DNA of 64,000 nucleotides from JL08 sp039969355 (GTDB taxonomy: Bacteria; Pseudomonadota; Alphaproteobacteria; Rhodobacterales; Rhodobacteraceae). The stretch lies in assembly GCA_039969355.1 (NCBI GenBank), contig JBDVOA010000040.1:145936-209935 (forward strand), written 5' to 3'. The notes under the pieces were generated by a model. The model was given only the letters and a program-made list of their open reading frames with translations. It was not told the DNA's origin and did not search any database. Below, in pieces: positions 8,954-17,098 of this stretch (the first letter of the stretch is position 1; each line of letters begins with the position of its first letter). The position numbers were made by a program, and so were the translations under genes.

Positions 8954-9244
8954 CTAAATGTTGCAAGAAATCTCTTTTATCAAATAGGCCAAATGGTCAC
9001 TCGCTACGGCACTACATCTTTCTTTCACACCAAAAAAGCGTTCTATATATGGCGTTTGTGGGTAGTTTTCCGGTTGAATATAGGCGTTCGACATCGCGTT
9101 CACGATCAAGTTGTCTCTTAACGGGAAACAAACGCGTTCGATATTTCTATTTGTTTCAGAACATTTGTAAAAAATATCGTGCACTGTTTCCCAACAATTA
9201 AAAATAACCGAAATCATCTCGAGCAAATTCAGGAGAGTTTGCAA
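8954..9244 (-). CDS. small hypothetical protein (doubtful)
   Basis: 96 aa, unrecognised, with five Cys residues and no signal peptide or membrane segment. No clear ribosome site precedes the ATG. The only support is that a minus-strand terminator-like hairpin lies 21 bases past its stop, as expected for a real transcript. Base composition is AT-rich, unlike neighbours. An overlapping plus-strand frame (8950-9201) has even less support. Confidence 0.25.
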   Translation of the reverse strand: MQTLLNLLEMISVIFNCWETVHDIFYKCSETNRNIERVCFPLRDNLIVNAMSNAYIQPENYPQTPYIERFFGVKERCSAVASDHLAYLIKEISCNI

Positions 9245-9366
9245 AATTTCGAATCAATTTCTTTGAAATAGGTGTGCTCCAGGAACCTTCCTGAGATCAG
9301 GCTTGTTGCTGGTGCGGGGTAGGGGCGGGCCACCCACTGGATGGCCCGAACAAAGGTCTTAGGGTT

Positions 9367-10923
9367 TTACTGGGACCCGATTTGCGAGAAGATTTTTTCT
9401 TTGGCGTCACCGATCGTGAAGCTTCCGGGCTTTTGAGTTGGCGGAAATTCCTCGAAAGTGGCAAGGAACTCACCTACATACGTTGCCGCCGGCAACAGCA
9501 AGAACACGTGATCCAGATACCAATCCCAATAGGTATTGGATGTGATGGTAGAACGCTCATAAGGGTCGCGACGCAGATTGAAGAGCAGTGGCATCCGCAA
9601 TTCTGTCCAGGGTTCGGCCCAGGCGCGCATTGTTTGAGGGAAACGATGCTCGAGGAAAATGACTTTCCAGTCGTTGTAGCGCAGTGCTGTCAGATCACCG
9701 CCGTCCGAGAAGTAGAATATCTCATTTCTGGGGGAGGTCTCTTCTTCTCCCTTAAGATAGGCAAGAGAGTTGTAGCCATCCAGATGAACCTTGTAGTCGC
9801 GGCCAATGGCCTGAACACCTCCTTCTTTCAATTGCTCCTTGATGTCGGCAACGCCGGCCATGGCAAGGAAGGTTGGCAGCCAGTCCATATGGTGCATGAT
9901 CTCGTTCGAGATTGAGTGCGGTTCGATATTTCCAGGCCACCGGACCATTGCAGGCACACGCCAACCGCCTTCCCAGTTGGTATTCTTTTCGCCGCGAAAT
10001 GGTGTCATTGCCGCATCTGGCCAGCTATTCATATGCGGGCCGTTGTCGGTGGAATAAAACACAAACGTATTGTCTGCGATATCCAGTTCATCCAGCTTGT
10101 CGAGGAACAAGCCAATATGACGGTCATGTTCGACCATCCCGTCTGCATATTCGTCCTGACCTGAAATACCGCGCAGCTCGTCTTTTACGTGGGTACGAAA
10201 GTGCATGCGGGTTCCGGACCACCAGACAAACCAAGGTTTACCTTCTGCTGTTTTGCGATCAATAAAGTCCAGCGCCGCAGCGGTGGTTTCGTCATCGACG
10301 GTTTCCATGCGCTTTTTTGTCAGCGGACCGGTGTCTTCGATCGTGCCGTCGGCAGAGGATTTCAGGACACCACGCGGACCATATTCCTCCCGGAAAGCCG
10401 GATCCTTTGGGTAGTCTTCAAGTTCGGGCTCTTCCTCAGCATTCAAGTGGTAGAGATTGCCGAAGAATTCGTCGAAACCATGGTTGGTTGGCAACATTTC
10501 GTCCCGGTCACCTAGGTGGTTTTTACCAAACTGTCCGGTGTCATAACCCTGCGCTTTTAACAGACCCGCAATGGTCGGGTCCACTTCTTGCATACCTTCT
10601 TTCGCACCTGGCAAGCCAACTTTGGACAACCCGGTTCTAAAGACCGATTGACCAGTAATGAAAGACGAACGGCCCGCAGTGCAGGACTGCTCGCCATAAT
10701 AATCGGTGAAAATCATTCCTTCATTTGCAATGCGATCTATGTTGGGGGTGCGATACCCCATCATCCCCATTGTATAGGCAGAGATATTGGACTGGCCAAT
10801 ATCATCGCCCCATATCACGAGAATATTGGGTTTGGCGTCGTTTTGTGCCAGCGCGAGCCCGGAGGAAAGCCCTAAGAGGACGGCCCCCAATGCCAGCTTT
10901 CTCAACGATTGGTATTTATCCAT
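9367..10923 (-). CDS. secreted arylsulfatase-type sulfatase, copy 1
   Basis: 518 aa. The signal peptide (about 1-27) is followed by the sulfatase core: metal-binding WGDDIG (about 36-41) and the formylglycine box C-T-A-G-R at about 81-85, in which the Cys is oxidised by a maturase. It also has GKNHLGD, the STDNGPH metal site and TPFRGEKNTNWEGGWRVP. It hydrolyses sulfate esters in the periplasm; substrate unknown. A start at 10932 is possible, but its ATG abuts the AGGAGG site; the ATG at 10923 has proper spacing and matches the start of the paralogue at 59206 (MDKYQSL versus MDRYRHL). The two copies look about 70 percent identical by eye. No maturase gene is in the window. Confidence 0.92.
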   Translation of the reverse strand: MDKYQSLRKLALGAVLLGLSSGLALAQNDAKPNILVIWGDDIGQSNISAYTMGMMGYRTPNIDRIANEGMIFTDYYGEQSCTAGRSSFITGQSVFRTGLSKVGLPGAKEGMQEVDPTIAGLLKAQGYDTGQFGKNHLGDRDEMLPTNHGFDEFFGNLYHLNAEEEPELEDYPKDPAFREEYGPRGVLKSSADGTIEDTGPLTKKRMETVDDETTAAALDFIDRKTAEGKPWFVWWSGTRMHFRTHVKDELRGISGQDEYADGMVEHDRHIGLFLDKLDELDIADNTFVFYSTDNGPHMNSWPDAAMTPFRGEKNTNWEGGWRVPAMVRWPGNIEPHSISNEIMHHMDWLPTFLAMAGVADIKEQLKEGGVQAIGRDYKVHLDGYNSLAYLKGEEETSPRNEIFYFSDGGDLTALRYNDWKVIFLEHRFPQTMRAWAEPWTELRMPLLFNLRRDPYERSTITSNTYWDWYLDHVFLLLPAATYVGEFLATFEEFPPTQKPGSFTIGDAKEKIFSQIGSQ

Positions 10924-10973
10924 TATTGTCATCCTCCTTAGTTGAATTTATCATTGTAGCGCTAGAGCTTAGG

Positions 10974-11038
10974 TTGACTAGCAATATTTCGTATTTGCCG
11001 GACGGGTTTAGGGAAAACAGTTGGTCAACATTGACTAG
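10974..11038. promoter_or_regulatory. paired TTGACTAG direct repeats upstream of sulfatase copy 1
   Basis: TTGACTAG occurs at 10974-10981 and again at 11031-11038, with GTTGGTCAAC between them. They lie 50-115 bases upstream of the sulfatase start. They may be operator half-sites for its control, but no regulator is linked. Positional inference only. Confidence 0.3.
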
Positions 11039-11121
11039 AACGTTCTCGAGTTCGGATTGCCTGCAGCGCATCTTAAATAGGTCAGGCGTGCCTAAATCGG
11101 GACGCCCATCGCAGAAGTGCG

Positions 11122-11583
11122 CTATTTCTTTGTGTTCTTGAGCACGGCGCCAACTACAGCGCTGATCAGTCCGGGTGCTATCATGCCCAGTGGATCCCGC
11201 GCCATTTTATGCACACTTTGAGCAAGCCCCTTGATCTCTTCGGTTGCATCGTGAATTTCCGTTTCTAGATCTTCCATCGCAAGATCACGCACTTCTGCAA
11301 CTGCGGACAAATCGGATTCTGCGCTTTGGCGGTTTGCTGCAGTGACCAGAATTGCAGCAAGCGCAATGTTGGCGAGCGCGACGATCAATGCGGAAACCGG
11401 TTGCGAAATGTGTTCTACAAGAGCGAAATAAGCCGCGACATTCAGCATGATCAGGGCAAGCCCGGCAGCGATTCCGGCTGCGGCCATCATACCGGTCTGC
11501 CGTCTCAGAACAGCCATGCGCCGCTGCGCCATCAGACGCTCGGAGCGGAATATGATCGATATGTTTCTACTTATCCGGTTCAT
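11122..11583 (-). CDS. phage holin family / DUF-type small membrane protein
   Basis: 153 aa with two membrane helices (about 30-55 and 62-85) and a charged C-terminal tail containing an amphipathic segment (AMEDLETEIHDATEEIKGLAQSVHKMARDP). This pattern matches the Holin-X/phage_holin_3_6 family found in many Proteobacteria outside prophages. It is preceded, 4 bases away, by another small membrane-anchored protein gene, so the two form an operon. No lysis or phage genes are nearby, so a housekeeping envelope role is more likely than lysis. Confidence 0.7.
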   Translation of the reverse strand: MNRISRNISIIFRSERLMAQRRMAVLRRQTGMMAAAGIAAGLALIMLNVAAYFALVEHISQPVSALIVALANIALAAILVTAANRQSAESDLSAVAEVRDLAMEDLETEIHDATEEIKGLAQSVHKMARDPLGMIAPGLISAVVGAVLKNTKK

Positions 11584-11587
11584 TCAG

Positions 11588-11893
11588 TTATCCCTTGTTT
11601 CCAGTTCGCCCGATCAGATAACCGACGACAAAAGCCCCCAGAGCAGTCAACAACGGCTTGCGATTGGGCAACCCTTCAAGTTCTTCGGTCAGTTGATGAA
11701 GCACTGCTTCAAAGTTCCCATTCTGCAAGGATTGAAGAATATCTGCAGACTCTGTTCCCGGTTCGGGGGCTGGGTCCGCCTCATCAGCATTGTCCGAAGT
11801 CGTTGGCGAACTGGCCGTTTGCGTATCCCGGGCTTTTTTCAATTCCGACCGAAGTTTTGTGAGTTCGGCCTCTAGCTGCGCTTTTGTCGCCAC
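11588..11893 (-). CDS. small ElaB/DUF883-like tail-anchored protein
   Basis: 101 aa: N-terminal coiled coil (MATKAQLEAELTKLRSELKK), a low-complexity acidic/Pro linker (about 25-50), and a C-terminal hydrophobic anchor with a Gly motif (LLTALGAFVVGYLIGRTG). The layout resembles ElaB/YqjD-type ribosome-associated membrane proteins, which usually travel with the holin-like partner that follows here. It overlaps nothing and is first in the two-gene operon. Similarity is by architecture only. Confidence 0.65.
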   Translation of the reverse strand: MATKAQLEAELTKLRSELKKARDTQTASSPTTSDNADEADPAPEPGTESADILQSLQNGNFEAVLHQLTEELEGLPNRKPLLTALGAFVVGYLIGRTGNKG

Positions 11894-12143
11894 GGGGTAT
11901 GCTCTCCAACTTCACTTTACCGGCCCGTTATCTGCAGCCGGCAACAGGACTTGATGCTATCACAGGCATCGTACCGCTTTGGGTGGCACGCGCAATTGGC
12001 ATTTCTGTTGTCGGGAAAACCCGCCAAAACCGCAATAATACGCCAGATGTTCTTGCAAATAATAGTAGCCCCAGGGCGACATAAGTATAGTGTAAAATAC
12101 TAAAGTTGTTGCGCTTTGGGCTTAAAAGGGACCAGTTTTCGGC

Positions 12144-13271
12144 ATGACGAAAGAGCCAGAAAAAGCAGAGTTCCCAAACTCGGCGGTATTGCTTAGGTGG
12201 CTGGCCCTGATTGCGCTGACTGTCATTGTAACACTGTTGTTCCTGTATGTGGCGTTGCCTTTCCTGAGCGCCATGATCATGGCCGCAATAGTTGCCGGTT
12301 TAGCAAGCCCGCTCTACAAGACATTATTGCGTTGGCTGTGGAACAGCGGCTCGCTCGCATCTCTTGCCACATTGCTGGTTTTGTTGACATCTGTCGTCGC
12401 CCCGTTGATCGGAATTGCCTATCTTGCTGCAGGCGAGGCCGCAGCCCTTACTGAGAAAACCGTCCAGATATACGAACAGATTTCGGATGGCGTAGATCAT
12501 TTCAAGTTGCCGGACTGGGTTCCATTCAAAGAGGAACTGGTCGATGCTTGGCCGCGGATTTCGTCCAAGATCGAACAGCTTGTAGGAACGATAGCAACGT
12601 TTCTTGCTTCTTCTCTGTCTCATCTTACCAAAGGGACCGCGGTCTTCTTTCTGCATTTGTTTGTGTTTTTCTACGCGATGTTTTTCTTTTTGCAGATGAA
12701 GCGCCCCGTCATCGAATTACTCCTTTCCTATACCGCTCTTCCGGCGGAACTTCAGGTAACGCTGCATGAGCGCATTGTTTCAGTGAGCCGTGCGACAATA
12801 AAGGGCACTTTGCTGATCGGCGTGGTTCAGGGTTCGCTGGGTGGATTCGGCTTTTGGGTGGCCGGCATAGAGGGGGCGATCTTTTGGGCGGTCATTATGG
12901 CCATTGCATCGTTCATTCCCGGCGTCGGCGCACCAACTGTTCTTGTGGGCGGCGCAATTTTTCTGGGTATTGAAGGTGAAATTCCTACCGCCATAGGTTT
13001 GGCGCTGTGGGCAACGGTTGTTGTGGGAACAATAGACAATGTACTGCGCCCCACGCTCGTTGGCCGTGATGCACAATTGCACGATCTTTATATTCTGGTT
13101 GGCACATTGGGTGGGCTGGCGGCATTCGGTCCTGTGGGACTGGTGCTTGGTCCGGTGCTGGCTGGCCTATTCCAGTCGGTTTGGACAACGTTGAAAGAGT
13201 TGTCAGAGACACGACATCGTGAGAGCCCGATAGAACAGTCCGCGCAAGATGCCAAACTGCAACAAAAGTGA
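12144..13271 (+). CDS. AI-2E family transporter (PerM/TqsA type)
   Basis: 375 aa inner-membrane protein with about eight helices, including the paired N-terminal segments (about 17-55), the central soluble loop (about 95-160) and the family motifs GLVQGSLGGFGFW-like (GVVQGSLGGFGFWVAG), IPGVGAPTVLVGGAIFL and the C-terminal DNVLRPTLVGRDAQLHDLYILVG. Members export small molecules or act as antiporters; the substrate is not predictable. It is convergent with the YihY gene, whose stop is 9 bases away. The C-terminal tail is short and hydrophilic. Confidence 0.9.
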   Translation: MTKEPEKAEFPNSAVLLRWLALIALTVIVTLLFLYVALPFLSAMIMAAIVAGLASPLYKTLLRWLWNSGSLASLATLLVLLTSVVAPLIGIAYLAAGEAAALTEKTVQIYEQISDGVDHFKLPDWVPFKEELVDAWPRISSKIEQLVGTIATFLASSLSHLTKGTAVFFLHLFVFFYAMFFFLQMKRPVIELLLSYTALPAELQVTLHERIVSVSRATIKGTLLIGVVQGSLGGFGFWVAGIEGAIFWAVIMAIASFIPGVGAPTVLVGGAIFLGIEGEIPTAIGLALWATVVVGTIDNVLRPTLVGRDAQLHDLYILVGTLGGLAAFGPVGLVLGPVLAGLFQSVWTTLKELSETRHRESPIEQSAQDAKLQQK

Positions 13272-13280
13272 GGGCTGGAT

Positions 13281-14180
13281 TTATGCGGTGGCCCGGCGCA
13301 GTGATGCCAGTCTGCCATTGAACTCTGCCCCAAAGACAAAAATTACCGCCATCAAATACATGAACAGCTGGGCTGCGAGCACACCTGCGAGACCCGCATA
13401 AGTCACGCTGTATGTTGCATAATTGACAAGGTAGAACTCAAATAGTCTTGCAACTGTGCCCCACAGAACAAGCGTCAGAATGACTCCGGGCATGACATCA
13501 CGCAGCGGTCTGTGGATGCCCGGCAACCACTTGTGACAGGCAATGACAGCAAAAACCAGGGCGGCCACAGCAACCAATAGAGAGGTCTTCCCAGCAACTA
13601 GTCTGAGATAAAGATCAGGTGGGGCGATTTCGAAAAGCTTAAAGTAGAGTGGGAGCGCAACCAGTAATGCGGCCGAGGTAACCAGCAGCGCGCCCCCGAA
13701 AATGACAAACGCGATACACAGCAGACGAGTCTTCCACATCGGGCGGATGTCCTTTTCGCGGTAAGCCTCCGTTATCGATATCCGTATGGCGTCAACGCCG
13801 TTTGATGCAAAAAACACCGCTAGAAGGGCGCTGAAAGTCAGAGTTGTCCCGCTGCTTTGTGCCAAAACCGCCTCAAGCTCGCTGATTATGGGTTGGGCAA
13901 CGACGTCCGGCCACGTGCCAAAGACAAATTCGATCAATTCGTCTGTTTTCAGATGCACGCTGACAAATCCTGCAAGCGACAGGCAAAAAATGCAAAACGG
14001 AAAAAGGGCGAACATCATCGACAATGCAATATGGCTGCTGCGCTGCCAGCCATTTTCTTCATCAAACCTGCGCAACGCATTTCGCAATGCCGCGATATAA
14101 ACTCCCAATTTGTTTGCCTTTCGAGCGCTAAAAATCAAGCTGTGGCCAGCATACCGATTTTTATCAGGAGTCCTCGTCAA
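13281..14180 (-). CDS. YihY/BrkB family membrane protein
   Basis: 299 aa with six membrane helices, in the family pattern: SSHIALSMMFALFPFCIFCLSLAGF near residue 50, FASNGVDAIRISITEAY near 125, and YATYSVTYAGLAGVLAAQLFMYLMAVIFVFGAEFN near the C-terminus. Once called ribonuclease BN by mistake, this family is a membrane protein of unsettled transport role. It is convergent with the AI-2E family gene. The first 30 residues are variable and the true start might be internal. Confidence 0.88.
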   Translation of the reverse strand: MTRTPDKNRYAGHSLIFSARKANKLGVYIAALRNALRRFDEENGWQRSSHIALSMMFALFPFCIFCLSLAGFVSVHLKTDELIEFVFGTWPDVVAQPIISELEAVLAQSSGTTLTFSALLAVFFASNGVDAIRISITEAYREKDIRPMWKTRLLCIAFVIFGGALLVTSAALLVALPLYFKLFEIAPPDLYLRLVAGKTSLLVAVAALVFAVIACHKWLPGIHRPLRDVMPGVILTLVLWGTVARLFEFYLVNYATYSVTYAGLAGVLAAQLFMYLMAVIFVFGAEFNGRLASLRRATA

Positions 14181-14224
14181 TTCGCATCTTGCCGGAATAT
14201 CTGGATGACGTGGTGTCGGCCATG

Positions 14225-15241
14225 TTAGGCGCGGGCTCTTCTGCGGCGCGTTGAGCGGGCGGCGGGTTCGTTATCGCCTGTACCGTCAGTTGCAGAGGAA
14301 AATGCGCCAAGCGCCAGTGTAATGGCTTCCAGTGTGGGAGGAGTCGCGCGTGGGCGGCTGTCAAGCGCGTCGCGCATATGACGCAGATGATCCGGCATCG
14401 TGCCACAGCACCCGCCAATGATCGTTGCACCACAGTTTCGCGCCATTTCCGCATAATCGGCCATCAATTCCGGCGTGCCGTCGTAGTGAATGTGTCCATC
14501 AACGTATTTTGGGATGCCGGCATTGCCCTTGGCAATGACGGGACGTTCGGTGCCTTGTGCTTTAAACCCAAGCACGGTGCGCAATAGGTCCGAGGCACCG
14601 GTGCCGCAGTTTGCCCCAAATCCCAACGGAGCGTTTGGTAGCTTTTCGACCATTTTAACCATGTCTGCAGATGTCATACCCATCATGGTGCGCCCAGCAG
14701 TGTCAAAACTCATAGTGCCACACCAGTCGATGTCGGCCAGCGCAAATCCTTCTGCGGCTGCGCGATATTCTTCCGGCGCTGAAATGGTTTCAAGCCACAG
14801 CACGTCCGCACCGCCTGATTTGAGACCATCGGCCTGTTCATGAAACATCTCGACCGCGTCTGAATGACTAAGTGTGCCGACGGGTTCCATGATATCGCCC
14901 GTAGGGCCGACAGATCCGGCTACAATCACTTTGCGGTCGGACTTGTCTGAGACTTCACGACCGATCTCTGCAGCGATACGAGATAGCTCGTGCGCGCGCT
15001 TTTCTGCGCCATGCAGCTTGAGCCGCGAGGCATTGCCACCAAAGCTGTTGGTCAGGAACAGATCGCTGCCCGCATCCACTGCGCCTTGATAGAGTTTACG
15101 GATTCGGTCAGGGTGTTCGTCGTTCCACAATTCCGGCGCATCCCCCGCCATGAGCCCCATGTTAAATAAATTTGTACCGGTTGCGCCGTCCGCCAACAGG
15201 ACGTCATGAGTGGTCAACATCTGAGTCAGAAGGTTTGTCAT
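14225..15241 (-). CDS. bmt: homocysteine S-methyltransferase, betaine-homocysteine type (homocysteine part of a split methionine synthase)
   Basis: 338 aa (beta/alpha)8 barrel. Zinc ligands are the Cys in GANCGTG (about 212) and the paired Cys in GGCCGT (about 278-279). The N-terminus has LLADGATGTNLF and NSFGGN, typical of the family. It methylates homocysteine to methionine. In Rhodobacterales this protein class acts with separate corrinoid and methyl-THF proteins as a split MetH; here the methyl-THF part is at 952-2013. Like that protein it ends in an Arg-rich tail (RSTRRRRARA). The leader on the minus strand holds a stable hairpin and a possibly masked ribosome site. Direct use of glycine betaine as methyl donor is the alternative. 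Confidence 0.88.
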   Translation of the reverse strand: MTNLLTQMLTTHDVLLADGATGTNLFNMGLMAGDAPELWNDEHPDRIRKLYQGAVDAGSDLFLTNSFGGNASRLKLHGAEKRAHELSRIAAEIGREVSDKSDRKVIVAGSVGPTGDIMEPVGTLSHSDAVEMFHEQADGLKSGGADVLWLETISAPEEYRAAAEGFALADIDWCGTMSFDTAGRTMMGMTSADMVKMVEKLPNAPLGFGANCGTGASDLLRTVLGFKAQGTERPVIAKGNAGIPKYVDGHIHYDGTPELMADYAEMARNCGATIIGGCCGTMPDHLRHMRDALDSRPRATPPTLEAITLALGAFSSATDGTGDNEPAARSTRRRRARA

Positions 15242-15300
15242 CGATATGTCCTGCGCTTTGAGTACGTCGGCATCAGGCCGCGCTTACGCGCGGTGTTTCA
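15242..15300 (-). promoter_or_regulatory. structured bmt mRNA leader, possible metabolite-sensing element
   Basis: Read on the minus strand, a perfect hairpin CCGCGC-GTAA-GCGCGG (15293-15278) with a GNRA-type loop is followed at once by CCTG (15277-15274). That CCTG can pair with CAGG (15253-15250), which overlaps the AGGA ribosome site of bmt. The two stems would stack. It does not fit the SAM-II, SAH or SAM/SAH riboswitch patterns as I know them. The function is inferred only from placement ahead of a methionine-cycle gene. Confidence 0.4.
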
Positions 15301-15573
15301 TGATTTACTGAGTGAATCAAATTCATAATATTCATCATTATCATGAGTCCTGTGGAGGCATTGCGATTGGCGATTCTCACAATCTCAGTACGTAGGAACA
15401 CCACCCGCCGTCCCCAAGCGCAGATGGGCCAGCGATTTGGAGCTGGCAATCTCTCGAGGCCAAACGCCTTGACACTTTGCCTCGATGAGCCGTTCGAACT
15501 GGCTGCAACAGCTTGCAAGCACAGACAGGAAAGAACATTAATTACAATTCGTAACTGGTTGTAATCAAGTCTC
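15301..15573. other. non-coding region between bmt leader and zeta inhibitor
   Basis: Beyond the leader hairpin lies an AT-rich block (about 15300-15350) with repeated ATTCAT elements (ATTCATAATATTCAT at 15321-15335), plausible as the bmt promoter/operator. The remaining bases to 15573 show no supported gene. Confidence 0.4.
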
Positions 15574-15891
15574 TTAACTGTTTTCTGACATGAGTTGGGA
15601 TTTTGCTTCAACCATCAGTTCGGCCATTTTTGCCCTGATGGTTGCTTCATCAGCCTTGGCGCCCAGGTCCCCGGAAACTTTGCGGTACACGTCTTCGTCG
15701 CCAGCCTCTTCAAAGTCCGATTTGATGACCTCTTTGGCGTAATCCGCTGCAGCCTCACCGCTGACACCCATCAGGTCGGCAGCCCACAGACCCAGAAGTT
15801 TGTTCCGGCGGGCCTCGGCTTTGAATTGCATATCGGCGTCATGGGCGAATTTTGCTTCAAAGGCGTTTTCGCGGTCATCAAATGTGCTCAT
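15574..15891 (-). CDS. F1Fo-ATP synthase inhibitor zeta subunit (DUF1476)
   Basis: 105 aa, soluble and almost entirely helical. The N-terminus MSTFDDRENAFEAKFAHDAD and the core RRNKLLGLWAADLMG are hallmark segments of DUF1476, shown in Paracoccus denitrificans to be the zeta subunit that blocks reverse ATP hydrolysis by F1. The basic and acidic N-terminal stretch is the inhibitory region. It is a single gene, divergent from purC. Length is usual for the family. Confidence 0.9.
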   Translation of the reverse strand: MSTFDDRENAFEAKFAHDADMQFKAEARRNKLLGLWAADLMGVSGEAAADYAKEVIKSDFEEAGDEDVYRKVSGDLGAKADEATIRAKMAELMVEAKSQLMSENS

Positions 15892-16050
15892 AGATCAGGT
15901 TCCAGCGTTTTATTTACGTTGCCTTAGATATGTAGATGCTTAGCCAATCATGCAAGAGGGCGCGGCATCCTTGCGACGGTGCAACCCTTAGACTATGACA
16001 CGCGTAAATGGTGCCGGGACTCGGCCCGCGCTATGTATAGGAAGACTCTG

Positions 16051-16812
16051 ATGTCCCGCCGCAAGAAGATTTACGAAGGCAAAGCCAAAATTCTTTATGA
16101 AGGTCCGGAACCGGGCACCATTGTGCAATATTTCAAGGATGATGCCACAGCATTTAACGCCGAAAAGAAAGACGTCTTTGATGGCAAGGGTGTGCTGAAC
16201 AATCGGCTGTCGGAATACTTTATGACCGGCCTTAATAACATCGGTATCCCGACCCATTTCATCAAACGGCTGAATATGCGCGAGCAATTGGTCCGCAATT
16301 GCGAAATTATCCCGCTTGAAGTGATCGTGCGTAATTTTGCGGCAGGCACTTTGTCTAAACGGCTGGGAATTGAAGAGGGTACAGCCCTGCCGCGTCCGAT
16401 CGTCGAGTATTCCTACAAGGATGATTCTCTGGGCGACCCACTAGTCACCGAAGAACATATCGCCGCGTTTGGCTGGGCCAGTCAGCAGGACATGGACGAT
16501 ATCTTAAGCCTTGCGCTGCGGGTAAATGATTTCATGTCGGGCGTTATGATGGCCGTAGGGATCAAACTGGTCGATTTCAAAATCGAAATTGGTCGGGTCT
16601 ACGATGGTGATTTTCAGCGTTTGATTATTGCCGACGAGATCAGCCCAGACAGTTGCCGCCTTTGGGATATCGAAACCGGTCAGAAGCTGGATAAAGACGT
16701 CTTCAGACGCGATCTGGGCAATCTGACGGACGCATACACCGAAGTCGCCCGTCGTCTGGGCGTGCTGCCCAAGACGTCGACACCGATTTCAAAGCCGACG
16801 CTGATCAACTAG
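16051..16812 (+). CDS. purC: phosphoribosylaminoimidazole-succinocarboxamide synthase
   Basis: 253 aa, SAICAR synthase, which joins CAIR and aspartate using ATP in purine synthesis. Signatures are KKIYEGKAKILYEG at the N-terminus, the family stretch EVIVRNFAAGTLSKRLG (about 90-106) and LVDFKIEIGR and IADEISPDSCRLWD in the C-terminal half. The open frame runs upstream to 15979, but the protein fold begins at the ATG at 16051. It is followed by purS and purQ in the same direction, 55 bases on. Confidence 0.95.
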   Translation: MSRRKKIYEGKAKILYEGPEPGTIVQYFKDDATAFNAEKKDVFDGKGVLNNRLSEYFMTGLNNIGIPTHFIKRLNMREQLVRNCEIIPLEVIVRNFAAGTLSKRLGIEEGTALPRPIVEYSYKDDSLGDPLVTEEHIAAFGWASQQDMDDILSLALRVNDFMSGVMMAVGIKLVDFKIEIGRVYDGDFQRLIIADEISPDSCRLWDIETGQKLDKDVFRRDLGNLTDAYTEVARRLGVLPKTSTPISKPTLIN

Positions 16813-16867
16813 CTGGCGATCTTGGCAGGTTTTTGCAGATGAAAATTCGGATCATGCGAGGGAACAG

Positions 16868-17098
16868 ATGAAAGCAAGAGTTCACGTGATGCTAAAGACC
16901 GGGGTTCTTGACCCTCAGGGCGAGGCGGTGCGGCACGCATTGGGTGCGATGGGATTTGATGGCGTAAATGCAGTTCGTCAGGGCAAAGTAATCGAGCTTG
17001 ACCTGGCCGATGGCAGCACCGAAGAAACCGTGGCGCAGATGTGCGAAAAGCTTTTGGCCAATACGGTCATCGAATCCTATCGCGTGGAAATGCTCTGA
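16868..17098 (+). CDS. purS: FGAM synthase subunit PurS
   Basis: 76 aa, the small dimeric subunit of the three-part FGAM synthase (PurLQS). It matches the family at KARVHVMLKTGVLDPQGEAV, GKVIELDL and the C-terminal MCEKLLANTVIESYRVE. The ATG at 16868 has a GAGGGAA ribosome site. The stop overlaps the purQ start (TGATG), so the two are translationally coupled. purL is not in the window. Confidence 0.95.
   Translation: MKARVHVMLKTGVLDPQGEAVRHALGAMGFDGVNAVRQGKVIELDLADGSTEETVAQMCEKLLANTVIESYRVEML

Larger units (their letters stand above)
8837..9366. other. AT-rich intergenic stretch between the Hint gene and sulfatase copy 1
   Basis: 530 bases, richer in A/T than its surroundings. It contains one minus-strand open frame (8954-9244), a minus-strand terminator-like hairpin at 8903-8933 and an inverted repeat CGGGCCA/TGGCCCG at 9326-9348 just beyond the sulfatase stop. 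Nothing else is recognised. Confidence 0.5.

Noticed and set aside
11122..11583. Prophage lysis gene
   Set aside because: The holin-like family also occurs as a chromosomal envelope protein and no phage genes are near.
15242..15300. Known SAM-II, SAH or SAM/SAH riboswitch upstream of bmt
   Set aside because: The stem and loop sequences do not fit those patterns as I know them; kept only as an unassigned structured leader.
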